22,957 nt of DNA from the NCBI GenBank assembly GCA_033720735.1, contig JAWWBX010000032.1:1-22957 (forward strand). Direction: 5' to 3'. Origin of the DNA: B8-G4 sp033720735. GTDB lineage: Bacteria; Bacteroidota; Bacteroidia; Chitinophagales; Saprospiraceae. A model generated the notes under the pieces. It was not told where the DNA came from, searched no databases, and was given only the letters and a program-made list of their open reading frames with translations. Below, piece after piece: positions 15,829 to 22,957 of the stretch; position 1 is the stretch's first letter; each line of letters starts with the position of its first letter. Both the position numbers and the translations under genes were made by a program.

Positions 15829-17734
15829 CCGGTCGCAGCGGCATCTGAATGGTCACTGTTGTCCCCTCACCCTCAACTGAGTCGATATCGAGAGAACCAT
15901 GCAGGAATGTCACCCGTGACTCCACGCTCTTGAGCCCAAGCCCCATGGATGCCTGCTCGACATCGAAGCCACGGCCATTATCTTCCACAATAATGCTCAA
16001 TTCGTCCTCAACCCGGTTAAACTGGATCAGCAACTGGGACGCCTGGGCATACTTGATCACATTGTTTGTCAGTTCCTGAACGATCCGGTACAACATCACT
16101 TCAGAGGACTGTTCGAGCTCGATATCGTCTCCCGGCCATTCAAATGTCACGGCCAGCCCGTGTGTGCGCAGCTGTACCGACAAGTCGTGCAGAGCGTCTT
16201 TCAATCCGCCGAAGCGCAGGGCATGCGGTGCCATATTATGCGAGATCCGCCGGACCTCGGCACTGGCGGTATCGATCAGTTTATCCACTTCGTCGTAAAC
16301 ATTGAGAGATTCGAGTTTGTGGATCTCGTTCTGGATCACGCTGAAATGCGCCTTGACGGTTCCCAGCAGCCCTCCGAGACCGTCGTGGAGGTCGCGGGCG
16401 ATGCGAATACGTTCGGCTTCCTGGCCTTCGATCATTGAATGCATGGCAAGCAGTTGTTTTTCCTGTTCAAGTTGGGCGATGCGTTGTTGGCTGATCTCGG
16501 CTTCCTGGGCCGCCAGCTTGCGTGTGAGACGCTGGCGATTCCAGAAATACAGCACGAGAAAGGTGCCGAACCACAGGGCCATGGCCAGCCCTCCCAACAA
16601 CAGATTGCGTTGATTCGTCTTGCGCTGGATCTCCAGCGACTGGTCGGCGATCTGTTTCTCTTTCCTGGCGGTTTCAAACTTGACGTTGAGCGAATCGAGG
16701 TTACGGTTGATCGTCACGGTTTTGAGGCTGTCGCGCAGATGGTAATACGCACCCAGATGCACGAGGGCCTGCTGATACTCTTGCCGGTCCTGATAGATCG
16801 ACCCGAGCAGGTGGTGATAACCGAGCAGATGTCCCATGTCCCGACGTTCACGGGCCATTTGCAGCCCATTTATTGCGGTTGCAAGTGCGTCGCTCTTCCG
16901 GCCGAGCCGGTCCTGGGCTTTGGCCAGCTCACGATTCAGGAACAAGACGCCGCTGCTCAAACCGCGTGCGATGTTTTGGTCAACGGCATCTTCGAGCAAC
17001 GCTACCCGTTCCTCGTCATTCAGCTGGCCAAACAGCAGCGGAGTGTGCTGTCGTTTGACATCCTCGTCCCACTCGTTGTCGTCAAGGAGCGCCAAATACT
17101 CCTCCAGGTACGGTTGTATTTCAGCCGATCCGATCTTGCTCAGATGATCATCGAGATAGTAAAACAGGGACATAATGTGATCGACCCGCCTGCCGGAGAT
17201 CCGCGCGCGCCGGATGGCTTCCAGCTTGTACTCACTGGATTTGTCGGGTCGGCCCATGGCGCGGTACAACTCACCGAGCTGAAGTTTGGCTTCGGTGTTG
17301 GTATTGCTGATATGCTCATCCACGAGTGCGTCGTACCGCAGCATGTAGACCATGGCAGAATCGAACATCCCGAGGTCGGTGTAGATGACGCCGATCCGTC
17401 CCAGGGCGCGGATAAATCCGACGTCATTCTCGGCAACGGCAGGATATTCGAGCACTTTCTTAAATCCGTTGATACCACCGTGCAGATCGCCCGCCCTGTG
17501 CCGGTTCCATGCCTCGAGGAACAAAGCGTCCACAGCGAGTGAATCATTGCCTTCATCAATTGCAGCATCATACGCACGGGTGGCGTACCAGCTGCTGCTG
17601 TCAATTTGCGAGAAACGAAACTGCTGTGCCTTACGCAGGAGCGACATTGCATCCTGGCCTTGGGCTGCCTGGCTGTAAATCACCAAAAGGCAAAGGCCCC
17701 CAATCAAGCGCGTCAGTGTGCTATTCTGGTTCAC
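15809..17734 (-). CDS. TPR sensor histidine kinase (HisKA_3 / DesK-NarX type)
   Basis: The 641-aa product has a signal peptide (about 1-26), a periplasmic TPR-like helical region of about 30-340, a membrane helix of about 376-398 (LLLGGLAMALWFGTFLVLYF) and a coiled-coil linker to about 440. A HisKA_3 domain follows with RIARDLHDGLGG (His450), then an ATPase domain with ELTNN (554-558), DNGRGF (585-590) and GLGLKS (598-603). All catalytic motifs are intact. The start is GTG at 17734, inside the end of the upstream S74 protein gene (14-bp overlap). The next in-frame ATG would remove the signal peptide. Such kinases normally phosphorylate a LuxR-type response regulator with a receiver domain, and none is encoded in view. 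The convergent neighbour has the LuxR output domain but no receiver. Confidence 0.93.
   Translation of the reverse strand: MNQNSTLTRLIGGLCLLVIYSQAAQGQDAMSLLRKAQQFRFSQIDSSSWYATRAYDAAIDEGNDSLAVDALFLEAWNRHRAGDLHGGINGFKKVLEYPAVAENDVGFIRALGRIGVIYTDLGMFDSAMVYMLRYDALVDEHISNTNTEAKLQLGELYRAMGRPDKSSEYKLEAIRRARISGRRVDHIMSLFYYLDDHLSKIGSAEIQPYLEEYLALLDDNEWDEDVKRQHTPLLFGQLNDEERVALLEDAVDQNIARGLSSGVLFLNRELAKAQDRLGRKSDALATAINGLQMARERRDMGHLLGYHHLLGSIYQDRQEYQQALVHLGAYYHLRDSLKTVTINRNLDSLNVKFETARKEKQIADQSLEIQRKTNQRNLLLGGLAMALWFGTFLVLYFWNRQRLTRKLAAQEAEISQQRIAQLEQEKQLLAMHSMIEGQEAERIRIARDLHDGLGGLLGTVKAHFSVIQNEIHKLESLNVYDEVDKLIDTASAEVRRISHNMAPHALRFGGLKDALHDLSVQLRTHGLAVTFEWPGDDIELEQSSEVMLYRIVQELTNNVIKYAQASQLLIQFNRVEDELSIIVEDNGRGFDVEQASMGLGLKSVESRVTFLHGSLDIDSVEGEGTTVTIQMPLRPVNPDTA
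17721..17734 (-). other. 14-bp overlap with GTG start: likely translational coupling
   Basis: On the minus strand the kinase start GTG (17734-17732) lies within the last codons of the S74 protein, which stops with TAG at 17723-17721. This arrangement suggests that ribosomes ending the first gene begin the second, so the two proteins should be made together. Confidence 0.75.
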
Positions 17735-20282
17735 CCGTTGATCGCGTAGTTTCTAATCCAAGCATTGTTCTGAGTGTTGCAAGCTCTCGTTGCATCCGCT
17801 GATTCTGCTCAGCCAGATCCTGCACCGCGTTGACCAGCATGTAGATCATGGCCGAGCCATCAACGGAGAGGTACTCCATGTCATCACTTGTCACGGTATC
17901 TACCATGTAAGGGGCTACCGTCTGAAGCTCCTGGGCAATCACTCCGACATACTCACGATCTGTCGGATAGCCAGATGCGCGGGTATAGCGGTAACGCACA
18001 GGATGTACATCCATAATGGCTTCCAGGCCATCAGTGAACGGGCTCACGTCCTGCTTGAGCCGGGCATCCGAAGTGGCGGCCCACATACCGCCCCCCGGCT
18101 TGGCCGCCGTTCCGTTCACCTCCAGCCGCCACGCCGGGCCGACAGTGCCGATGCCCACGTTCCCTCCGGGTGTAATGATCATCTGCGTGGTGAGTGACCC
18201 GTTATAGGTGGCGAAGCGGAGGTCGCCATCGTCAGTTGCGGTAAAGTTCTGGGAGGAGATCCGTGCTCCAGTGTAATTGCTGTTGCCGTTATTGCTGTCC
18301 AGGTTGTCGAAACTGATCTGCGCAAAATCATTGCCACTGGCGTTGCGTGCACCCTGAAGCGATAGGCTGCGTGTCAGGTCACTTGTTGCGCCATCGCGAT
18401 CTACCAGGACATCACCGCCGGAGACATGCAGTGCTGCGGTCGGGTTTGCCGTGTTAACGCCCACCTGCCCGTCGCGCAGGGTGATCATGCTGTTGTACTG
18501 TATCCCTGCGTTCCGTACACCCATGCTGACGAGATCACCTTCCCACAAAAGCCAACCGCGATTATCGATATCCTCGCCGATATTCAATCCGCTTGGCCCG
18601 CTTTCGTTGGCAATCGTGATACGATTACCGTTCAGGGGTGTGCCGAAATCATCACCGACACTGAGCAATTCGCTGGGATCAAGGTTGGGGTTCTGGATGC
18701 CGACATTTCCGTTATTGTTCAGCAGCAGTACTCCAATATCGATATTGCCACTGTCCCAGATGTCGTATCGCAAGTCGTTACCTGTGGTGAAGAACATCCT
18801 CACGTGGTTGTTGTTATTCTGCCCCAGGGCGATGCCAGTACCGCTGCTGGTGTTGCCAATTGTGAGGTAGCGGTTTGAGAAGGTCGAGTACAGGTCGAGA
18901 TCATCGCCGATCGCAAGATGGGTCGTCGGACTCAAGGTGCCAATGCCGACGTTTCCGTCAGGTGAGATTGTCATCTGGTGTTGCAACACACCGGCATCTG
19001 ATGTGTAGAATCGCAGATCACCACTGTTTTCTTCGGTTATATTCCGCGAAGAGATCCGGGCACTGACCAGGTCCTGGTCAATCGGTGCTGAGTCGTTATC
19101 CAGATTGGTAAAATCAAGCCGGGCAAAGTCACTGCCTCCCAGACTTCGCGCCCCCATGATCGACAGGGTACGCGTTAATCCGGACGGGGCTCCGGAGCGA
19201 CCGACTTCCAGTTTACCGTTGACACGCACGAGGTCATTGTTAAACTCCCCGTAGATCAGGGGGTCGTTGCTCGCCGAATTCTCGATATACAGCTTGTTGC
19301 TGCCGTTTTCAGTCTGTCCGGATTCGAATCCGATGAATACATTCCCGGTACCATTGTTGATTTTACCTGCCTCGCTGCCAATGATCACAGAAGAATTCAG
19401 TGTGCCGGCACTGAATGCGGCACTGCAGCCGATCACGACATTCGAAGAACCGTTGTTCGAACGGCCTGTCCACATGCCGATGTATACATTTTCGCCGCCA
19501 GTGGAAGACAATTCGCCTGCCGCTGTGCCGAGAAAGGTGTTCATGATGCCGCTGGTGTTGCTCCTGCCCGTGTAGGCGCCCAGAAAGACGTTTCTCTCAC
19601 CAGTCGTGGTTTCTCCGGTGCGGTATCCCAGGAAAGTGTTGTCGTATCCGGCCACATTGGCGTAGCCGGATTTCCATCCGACAAACGTGTTGCGGTTGCC
19701 GGGTGAGTTAATGCCGGTATTGCCACCCACATTCTGATATCCCGCCTGGAACCCGACAAACGTATTCTTGTTGCCCGCGGTGTTATCCTTGCCGGCACCT
19801 TCGCCGATAAAAACATTTTCATTGAAGCTGAGATCGTCGCTGGCACCCGCGTCTTTGCCGAGAAAGACACTGCTGCCGCTGTTCAGAACTTCGATCTGTG
19901 CGTTGTCGCGCACAACAAGCTGTTCTTGTCCATTCGCGATGAAGTGGATCTGGTCGTCGTCAGGCGTTTGTTCTACCTCCACGCGCGTATCTCCGTCGGA
20001 ATCAGCCAGGACCAACGCTGATTGCAGATTGAGCCATCCTGTACCGGTGTAATAGTGGAACCCGGCCAGATCCGTGTCGTACACCAGCAAACCGGTTGCA
20101 GGTGAGGCGATGTTGATGCGCTGGGCACTGGTCATCCGGGGCACCAGGAGTCCCAGACTGTCGCTTTGCATGTCAAGAAGCGCAGACGAATCCGGGGGAC
20201 TGCCGGAACCGATCGAAATACCCTGGGCGATCAAACTATGGATGCCGAGAAATGTCAGCAAGAGGATGGTAACGTGTTTCAT
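17721..20282 (-). CDS. Surface protein with head-like repeats and C-terminal S74 intramolecular chaperone ('tail fiber domain-containing')
   Basis: I place the start at ATG 20282 (853 aa), since MKHVTILLLTFLGIHSLIAQ is a clean signal peptide; the open frame further upstream is not protein-like. Residues 25-90 are the Bacteroidota N-terminal module seen in such proteins (PPDSSALLDMQSDSLGLLVP). Residues about 137-335 hold roughly ten repeats of the type NTF-x-G-x-x-(A/S/T)G. Later blocks alternate GNVGIGT-type turns with RLDFTNLDND-like strands. The C-terminus is a peptidase S74 domain with the Ser738-Asp-x-Arg-Leu-Lys743 motif; Ser and Lys five apart are the self-cleavage dyad of phage endosialidase chaperones. 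A trimerising coiled coil ends the protein. It is probably a secreted trimeric fibre; its ligand is unknown. It lies 70 bp downstream of a paralogue and overlaps the kinase gene. Confidence 0.88.
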   Translation of the reverse strand: MKHVTILLLTFLGIHSLIAQGISIGSGSPPDSSALLDMQSDSLGLLVPRMTSAQRINIASPATGLLVYDTDLAGFHYYTGTGWLNLQSALVLADSDGDTRVEVEQTPDDDQIHFIANGQEQLVVRDNAQIEVLNSGSSVFLGKDAGASDDLSFNENVFIGEGAGKDNTAGNKNTFVGFQAGYQNVGGNTGINSPGNRNTFVGWKSGYANVAGYDNTFLGYRTGETTTGERNVFLGAYTGRSNTSGIMNTFLGTAAGELSSTGGENVYIGMWTGRSNNGSSNVVIGCSAAFSAGTLNSSVIIGSEAGKINNGTGNVFIGFESGQTENGSNKLYIENSASNDPLIYGEFNNDLVRVNGKLEVGRSGAPSGLTRTLSIMGARSLGGSDFARLDFTNLDNDSAPIDQDLVSARISSRNITEENSGDLRFYTSDAGVLQHQMTISPDGNVGIGTLSPTTHLAIGDDLDLYSTFSNRYLTIGNTSSGTGIALGQNNNNHVRMFFTTGNDLRYDIWDSGNIDIGVLLLNNNGNVGIQNPNLDPSELLSVGDDFGTPLNGNRITIANESGPSGLNIGEDIDNRGWLLWEGDLVSMGVRNAGIQYNSMITLRDGQVGVNTANPTAALHVSGGDVLVDRDGATSDLTRSLSLQGARNASGNDFAQISFDNLDSNNGNSNYTGARISSQNFTATDDGDLRFATYNGSLTTQMIITPGGNVGIGTVGPAWRLEVNGTAAKPGGGMWAATSDARLKQDVSPFTDGLEAIMDVHPVRYRYTRASGYPTDREYVGVIAQELQTVAPYMVDTVTSDDMEYLSVDGSAMIYMLVNAVQDLAEQNQRMQRELATLRTMLGLETTRSTGEPE
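19275..19874 (-). repeat. About ten degenerate head-like repeats inside the S74 protein gene
   Basis: The encoded units, about 16-26 residues each, follow the pattern N-x-F-x-G-x-x-(A/S/T)G, for example NTFVGFQAG, NTFVGWKSG, NTFLGYRTG, NVFLGAYTG, NTFLGTAAG, NVYIGMWTG, VIIGSEAG and NVFIGFESG. This is similar to the stacked turns of YadA-type adhesin heads. The DNA copies have diverged and are not exact repeats. Confidence 0.75.
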
Positions 20283-20352
20283 CGTGCCGTGACTGGTGTT
20301 GGAATCACAGGATCCCGTGTTATGCAAACAGTATGATGTCACAGTCAAGATA

Positions 20353-22957
20353 CTATTCCTCACCGACGCTCTGCTGACCCGATTGTACCTGTTCAAGAGT
20401 TGCGAGACGTGCCTCCAGCAGTGCATTCCGGGCCTCCAGCTCTTGCACCGCGTTGATCAGCATGTAGATCATCGCCGAGTTGTCGACCTCGAGGTATTCC
20501 TCGCCATCTTTTTCGAAGGTGCTGACCATGTAAGGCGCCACCTCCTGCAGCTCCTGAGCGATCACCCCGACGTGCTCCTGCCGGGTGTCGTAGCCACTGA
20601 GCGCATTATACCGGAAGTTGACCGGGCGGATCTGCAAAATGTCCTGCAGGCCTGGACGAAAGTCGCGGATGTCCTGCTTGAGGCGTATGTCAGAGGAGGC
20701 GCTCCAGGTGCCTCCCGCCGTTTTCTTGACCGTAAAGGCATTCACTTCCAGCAAAGCGGTAGGGCTGGTGGTACCGATCCCGACAAAGCCGCTGGCATCG
20801 ATGCTCATTTGCACGGCTCCGCCGGACCACAGGTCAAGCTCATCTCCGGGACCGGTGTCCATGCCGGCGCCGATGCCCGTACCACTGTTGTGGATGGACA
20901 GCACGCCGAAATTGTTGCTTACTGCGATATGCCCGTCTCTGACATCCAGACGCGTGTTGGAGATCGGGACGCCGGGACTTGTGGTGCCGATCCCGACCTG
21001 TCCGCTGGCACTTTCGATAGTGACCACTGGTGCCCCGCCCACGGCGTTGATGTGCAGCGAATTGTCGGCTGTGGTACCGTCGTATTCGATGCTCATCCCA
21101 TCATTCAGATCGATACCTGAAGCGTTTTCACTGAATAGCAGGGTCGGCCGGTCAGAAGTGGTCGACTCCAGTACGAGTGCGATCGTGGGCGTGCCAGGGG
21201 TTCCCGCATCGTCGATATGCAGCGGATACTCCGGGTTGGGCGTCCCGATGCCGACGCGTCCAATTTCATCGATGGTCATTTGTACAGCCCCTCCGGACCA
21301 GAACTCCAGCTCGTCATCGGTGCCGGTATCCATGCCGGCTCCGATGCCGGTACCCCCGCTGTGATTGGAGAAGATGCCAAAATTGGTTCCCAGCGCAATA
21401 TGCCCGCCATTCACCTCCAGCAAGGCACTGGTGATGATCGACCCGGGGTCATCGGTGCCGATGCCTAATGTGTTGAAAGTCCCTCCGGGGGCTGAGATAT
21501 TTCCATTCAAGCCTATGTCCCCGTCAGAGAAGATACCACCCACCCCGACGGTCAAGCCACCAGTCACCTGCACCTGCCCCTGTGCGATGACGTCGTTCCG
21601 GACCTGCAGATTGCCTGCTTCAAGTGAGTGAGCCAGCATAGAGGCCATTTCACCCCCAGAGATATCTATAATAGATAAGTTGTTGATCTGATTGTCGAGC
21701 ACATAAGCATAACGGCCGGAGACAAAAACCTCTGACGGATTGGCCATAGTCAAGCTGCCTGACAATGTTGGTGTATCAGGAAGCGAAACATCAATGACCT
21801 TCAATTCATTTGATCCTTGATGGGCGCAGTAGGCATAACGCCCGGATAAGTGGATGGAACACGGACCGGGCGTTCCGAGGGTCAGGCTACCGGAAATCGA
21901 CGGCAGTGAGGGGTCCGAAACATCGACAACAAGCAGGCTGCCTTGAGTGGCGAGGTAGGCATAGGGCCCGGAAACAAAGACATCAGTAGGGATTCCTCCA
22001 ATAGAGAAGTTGGAAGCCACCGCAGGAGATTGCGGGTCCGATATATCAATGATCTGCAGCCTGGCTGGGAACTGGTCAACAACATAAGCGACACGCCCGT
22101 AGACATAGATGCGCACAGGGAATGCTCCCAGGGTTAAGCTGCCTGACATTACCGGTGCGACAGGATTGGACACGTCGATGACCTTTAAGTCATCTGATCC
22201 ATTGTCAATGATGTAGACGTAGTGACCCGAAACAAAGATGTCAGCTGGGGAGAATCCAAGCGGAAAACTGCTTTTCACGGTTGGCAGGTTCGGATTTGAA
22301 ACGTCAATCACCTTCAGATCATCCGAGCCCTGGTCAACGATATAAGCATAACGGCCTGAGACAAACACGGCAACGGGATTAGATCCTACAAACAAACCGC
22401 TGACAGTTTCTGGCGCAGCGGGATTAGTCACATCGATTACAAACAGAACTCCAGGGCCAATACCGCGCACTACATATGCGTACTGACCAGAAATGTAAAT
22501 GGCATTTGGATCTGCAAAGAATAAATCGTCGCTGATTACTTTCGGTGTTGCTGGGAGTTGCATCATATTTGCGCCACGCAGCGTCAGCGCCTGTCCGGGC
22601 ATGGTGTCTCCAATCCCAATATGCCCCGTCGAGTCGATGACCATGACCAGACTGTCCCTGGTGACAAACCGGATCCGGTCCGCATCAGGCGAGGCTTCCA
22701 CCAGCACTTTGGTATCCCGGTCGAGGTCCTGCAGACCGGAACTGCCGGTGGTCAGTTCCGCCCAGGCACCCGCCTGGCGGAACCAGAACGATTTGGTGTC
22801 AGTATCAAACACCAATAGTCCTTCGGCGGGATTGGCGATCAGCTGCCGCTGCGTGCTGTCCATCCGCGGGATCAGCAGCCCCCGGGTGTCTGATTGGATA
22901 TCCAGCATCGCGCTGGAATCCGGTGGCGTTGCCGTCCCCGATATGCTCACCTGGGCA
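20353..22957 (-). CDS. S74 chaperone surface protein with LVIVD beta-propeller (5' end outside window)
   Basis: The minus-strand frame is open from the window edge to TAG at 20355-20353, giving at least 867 residues. Only the signal peptide start is missing, because the first residues in view (AQVSISG) match the cleavage region of the downstream paralogue. Order (numbering from the GTG codon at 22950): N-terminal module (10-70), a seven-repeat LVIVD propeller (about 150-434), beta-helical GIGT-turn blocks including a duplicated unit, then the S74 domain with Ser753 and Lys758 in SDIRLK, and a coiled coil. The motif for self-cleavage is intact. The product is probably a secreted trimeric surface fibre carrying a propeller that could bind a partner. 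The paralogue follows after 70 bp with no terminator visible, so both and the kinase may form one transcript. Confidence 0.87.
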   Translation of the reverse strand, partial: AQVSISGTATPPDSSAMLDIQSDTRGLLIPRMDSTQRQLIANPAEGLLVFDTDTKSFWFRQAGAWAELTTGSSGLQDLDRDTKVLVEASPDADRIRFVTRDSLVMVIDSTGHIGIGDTMPGQALTLRGANMMQLPATPKVISDDLFFADPNAIYISGQYAYVVRGIGPGVLFVIDVTNPAAPETVSGLFVGSNPVAVFVSGRYAYIVDQGSDDLKVIDVSNPNLPTVKSSFPLGFSPADIFVSGHYVYIIDNGSDDLKVIDVSNPVAPVMSGSLTLGAFPVRIYVYGRVAYVVDQFPARLQIIDISDPQSPAVASNFSIGGIPTDVFVSGPYAYLATQGSLLVVDVSDPSLPSISGSLTLGTPGPCSIHLSGRYAYCAHQGSNELKVIDVSLPDTPTLSGSLTMANPSEVFVSGRYAYVLDNQINNLSIIDISGGEMASMLAHSLEAGNLQVRNDVIAQGQVQVTGGLTVGVGGIFSDGDIGLNGNISAPGGTFNTLGIGTDDPGSIITSALLEVNGGHIALGTNFGIFSNHSGGTGIGAGMDTGTDDELEFWSGGAVQMTIDEIGRVGIGTPNPEYPLHIDDAGTPGTPTIALVLESTTSDRPTLLFSENASGIDLNDGMSIEYDGTTADNSLHINAVGGAPVVTIESASGQVGIGTTSPGVPISNTRLDVRDGHIAVSNNFGVLSIHNSGTGIGAGMDTGPGDELDLWSGGAVQMSIDASGFVGIGTTSPTALLEVNAFTVKKTAGGTWSASSDIRLKQDIRDFRPGLQDILQIRPVNFRYNALSGYDTRQEHVGVIAQELQEVAPYMVSTFEKDGEEYLEVDNSAMIYMLINAVQELEARNALLEARLATLEQVQSGQQSVGEE
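20771..20937 (-). repeat. Internal duplicated unit, copy B, in the LVIVD/S74 gene
   Basis: This copy encodes a unit running from GHIAVSNNFGV through GTGIGAGMDTG and WSGGAVQMSID to VGIGT. It matches the copy at 21247-21410 at most residues and over long stretches of DNA. Confidence 0.8.
21247..21410 (-). repeat. Internal duplicated unit, copy A, in the LVIVD/S74 gene
   Basis: This copy encodes GHIALGTNFGIF, GTGIGAGMDTG, WSGGAVQMTID and VGIGT, in the same order and spacing as the copy at 20771-20937. The two are separated by an unrelated block of about 110 residues. Confidence 0.8.
21650..22504 (-). repeat. Seven LVIVD repeats forming a beta-propeller within the S74 protein
   Basis: Seven units of about 41-43 residues (about 123-129 bp) follow the pattern (I/V)-F-V-S-G-x-Y-A-Y-V-V-D-x-G-x-x-x-L-x, then (V/I)IDVS(N/D)PxxP. 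Examples are VFVSGRYAYIVDQGSDDLKV and IFVSGHYVYIIDNGSDDLKV. Seven units fit one complete propeller. This stretch is visibly AT-richer than the flanking parts of the same gene. Confidence 0.88.

Noticed and set aside
16439..17542. Plus-strand open frame of 367 aa opposite the histidine kinase
   Set aside because: The kinase on the other strand has all its motifs; this frame has no recognisable domain and arises from codon bias of a GC-rich gene.
20283..20426. 48-residue N-terminal extension of the 853-aa S74 protein
   Set aside because: It would bury the signal peptide and overlap the upstream gene; ATG 20282 is a better start.
20296..21120. Plus-strand open frame of 274 aa opposite the LVIVD/S74 gene
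   Set aside because: It is a shadow of the repetitive surface-protein gene and crosses that gene's 3' end; no domain pattern.
17721..22957. Prophage origin for the 'tail fiber' genes
   Set aside because: No other phage genes are present; both proteins have signal peptides and the Bacteroidota N-terminal module, so they look like cellular surface proteins.

Overview
The window looks like chromosomal DNA from a GC-rich member of the Bacteroidota, possibly Saprospiria/Lewinella-like; that rank is a guess. The basis is a SusC/SusD pair, two promoter matches to the Bacteroidota -7 consensus TAnnTTTG, Asp-box and LVIVD propellers, paired S74 'tail fiber domain' surface proteins, and a TPR-type histidine kinase. 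I see no rRNA, tRNA, CRISPR array, insertion sequence or phage module. Gene density is high and no gene-free stretch exceeds 300 bp.

Layout. (1) 2-2224, + strand: the C-terminal end of a SusC/RagA TonB-dependent transporter and a complete SusD/RagB lipoprotein, closed by a clear rho-independent terminator at 2248-2281. (2) 2428-4080, +: a secreted serine beta-lactamase-like hydrolase. (3) 4116-6424, - strand, a compact four-gene cluster: alpha/beta hydrolase, LEA/apolipoprotein-like helical protein with Ca-loop-like motifs and its own promoter, 60-aa two-helix membrane protein, and NUDIX hydrolase. (4) 6657-7439, +: a protein of unknown family, divergent from the cluster across a region with a 17-bp AT-rich palindrome. 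(5) 7531-14012, +: a probable operon of a secreted Asp-box (sortilin/VPS10-like) propeller protein, a secreted S9 glutamyl-endopeptidase-like peptidase and a short-chain dehydrogenase. (6) 14128-15828, +: a two-gene unit behind a TAGTTTTG promoter element, encoding a secreted protein with a low-complexity insert and a membrane-anchored LuxR-type regulator. (7) 15809-22957, -: a three-gene unit of two paralogous S74 surface proteins (the first cut by the window edge) and a TPR sensor histidine kinase that starts with GTG inside the upstream gene.

The most unusual part is 14.1-23 kb. The histidine kinase overlaps a surface-fibre-type gene by 14 bp on one side and is tail-to-tail with the membrane LuxR regulator, overlapping by 20 bp, on the other. 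The kinase has no receiver-domain partner in view and the regulator has no receiver domain. Together with the two auto-processing S74 proteins, one carrying a seven-repeat LVIVD propeller in an AT-richer segment, this could be a cell-surface sensing module. That functional link is inference from gene order only.
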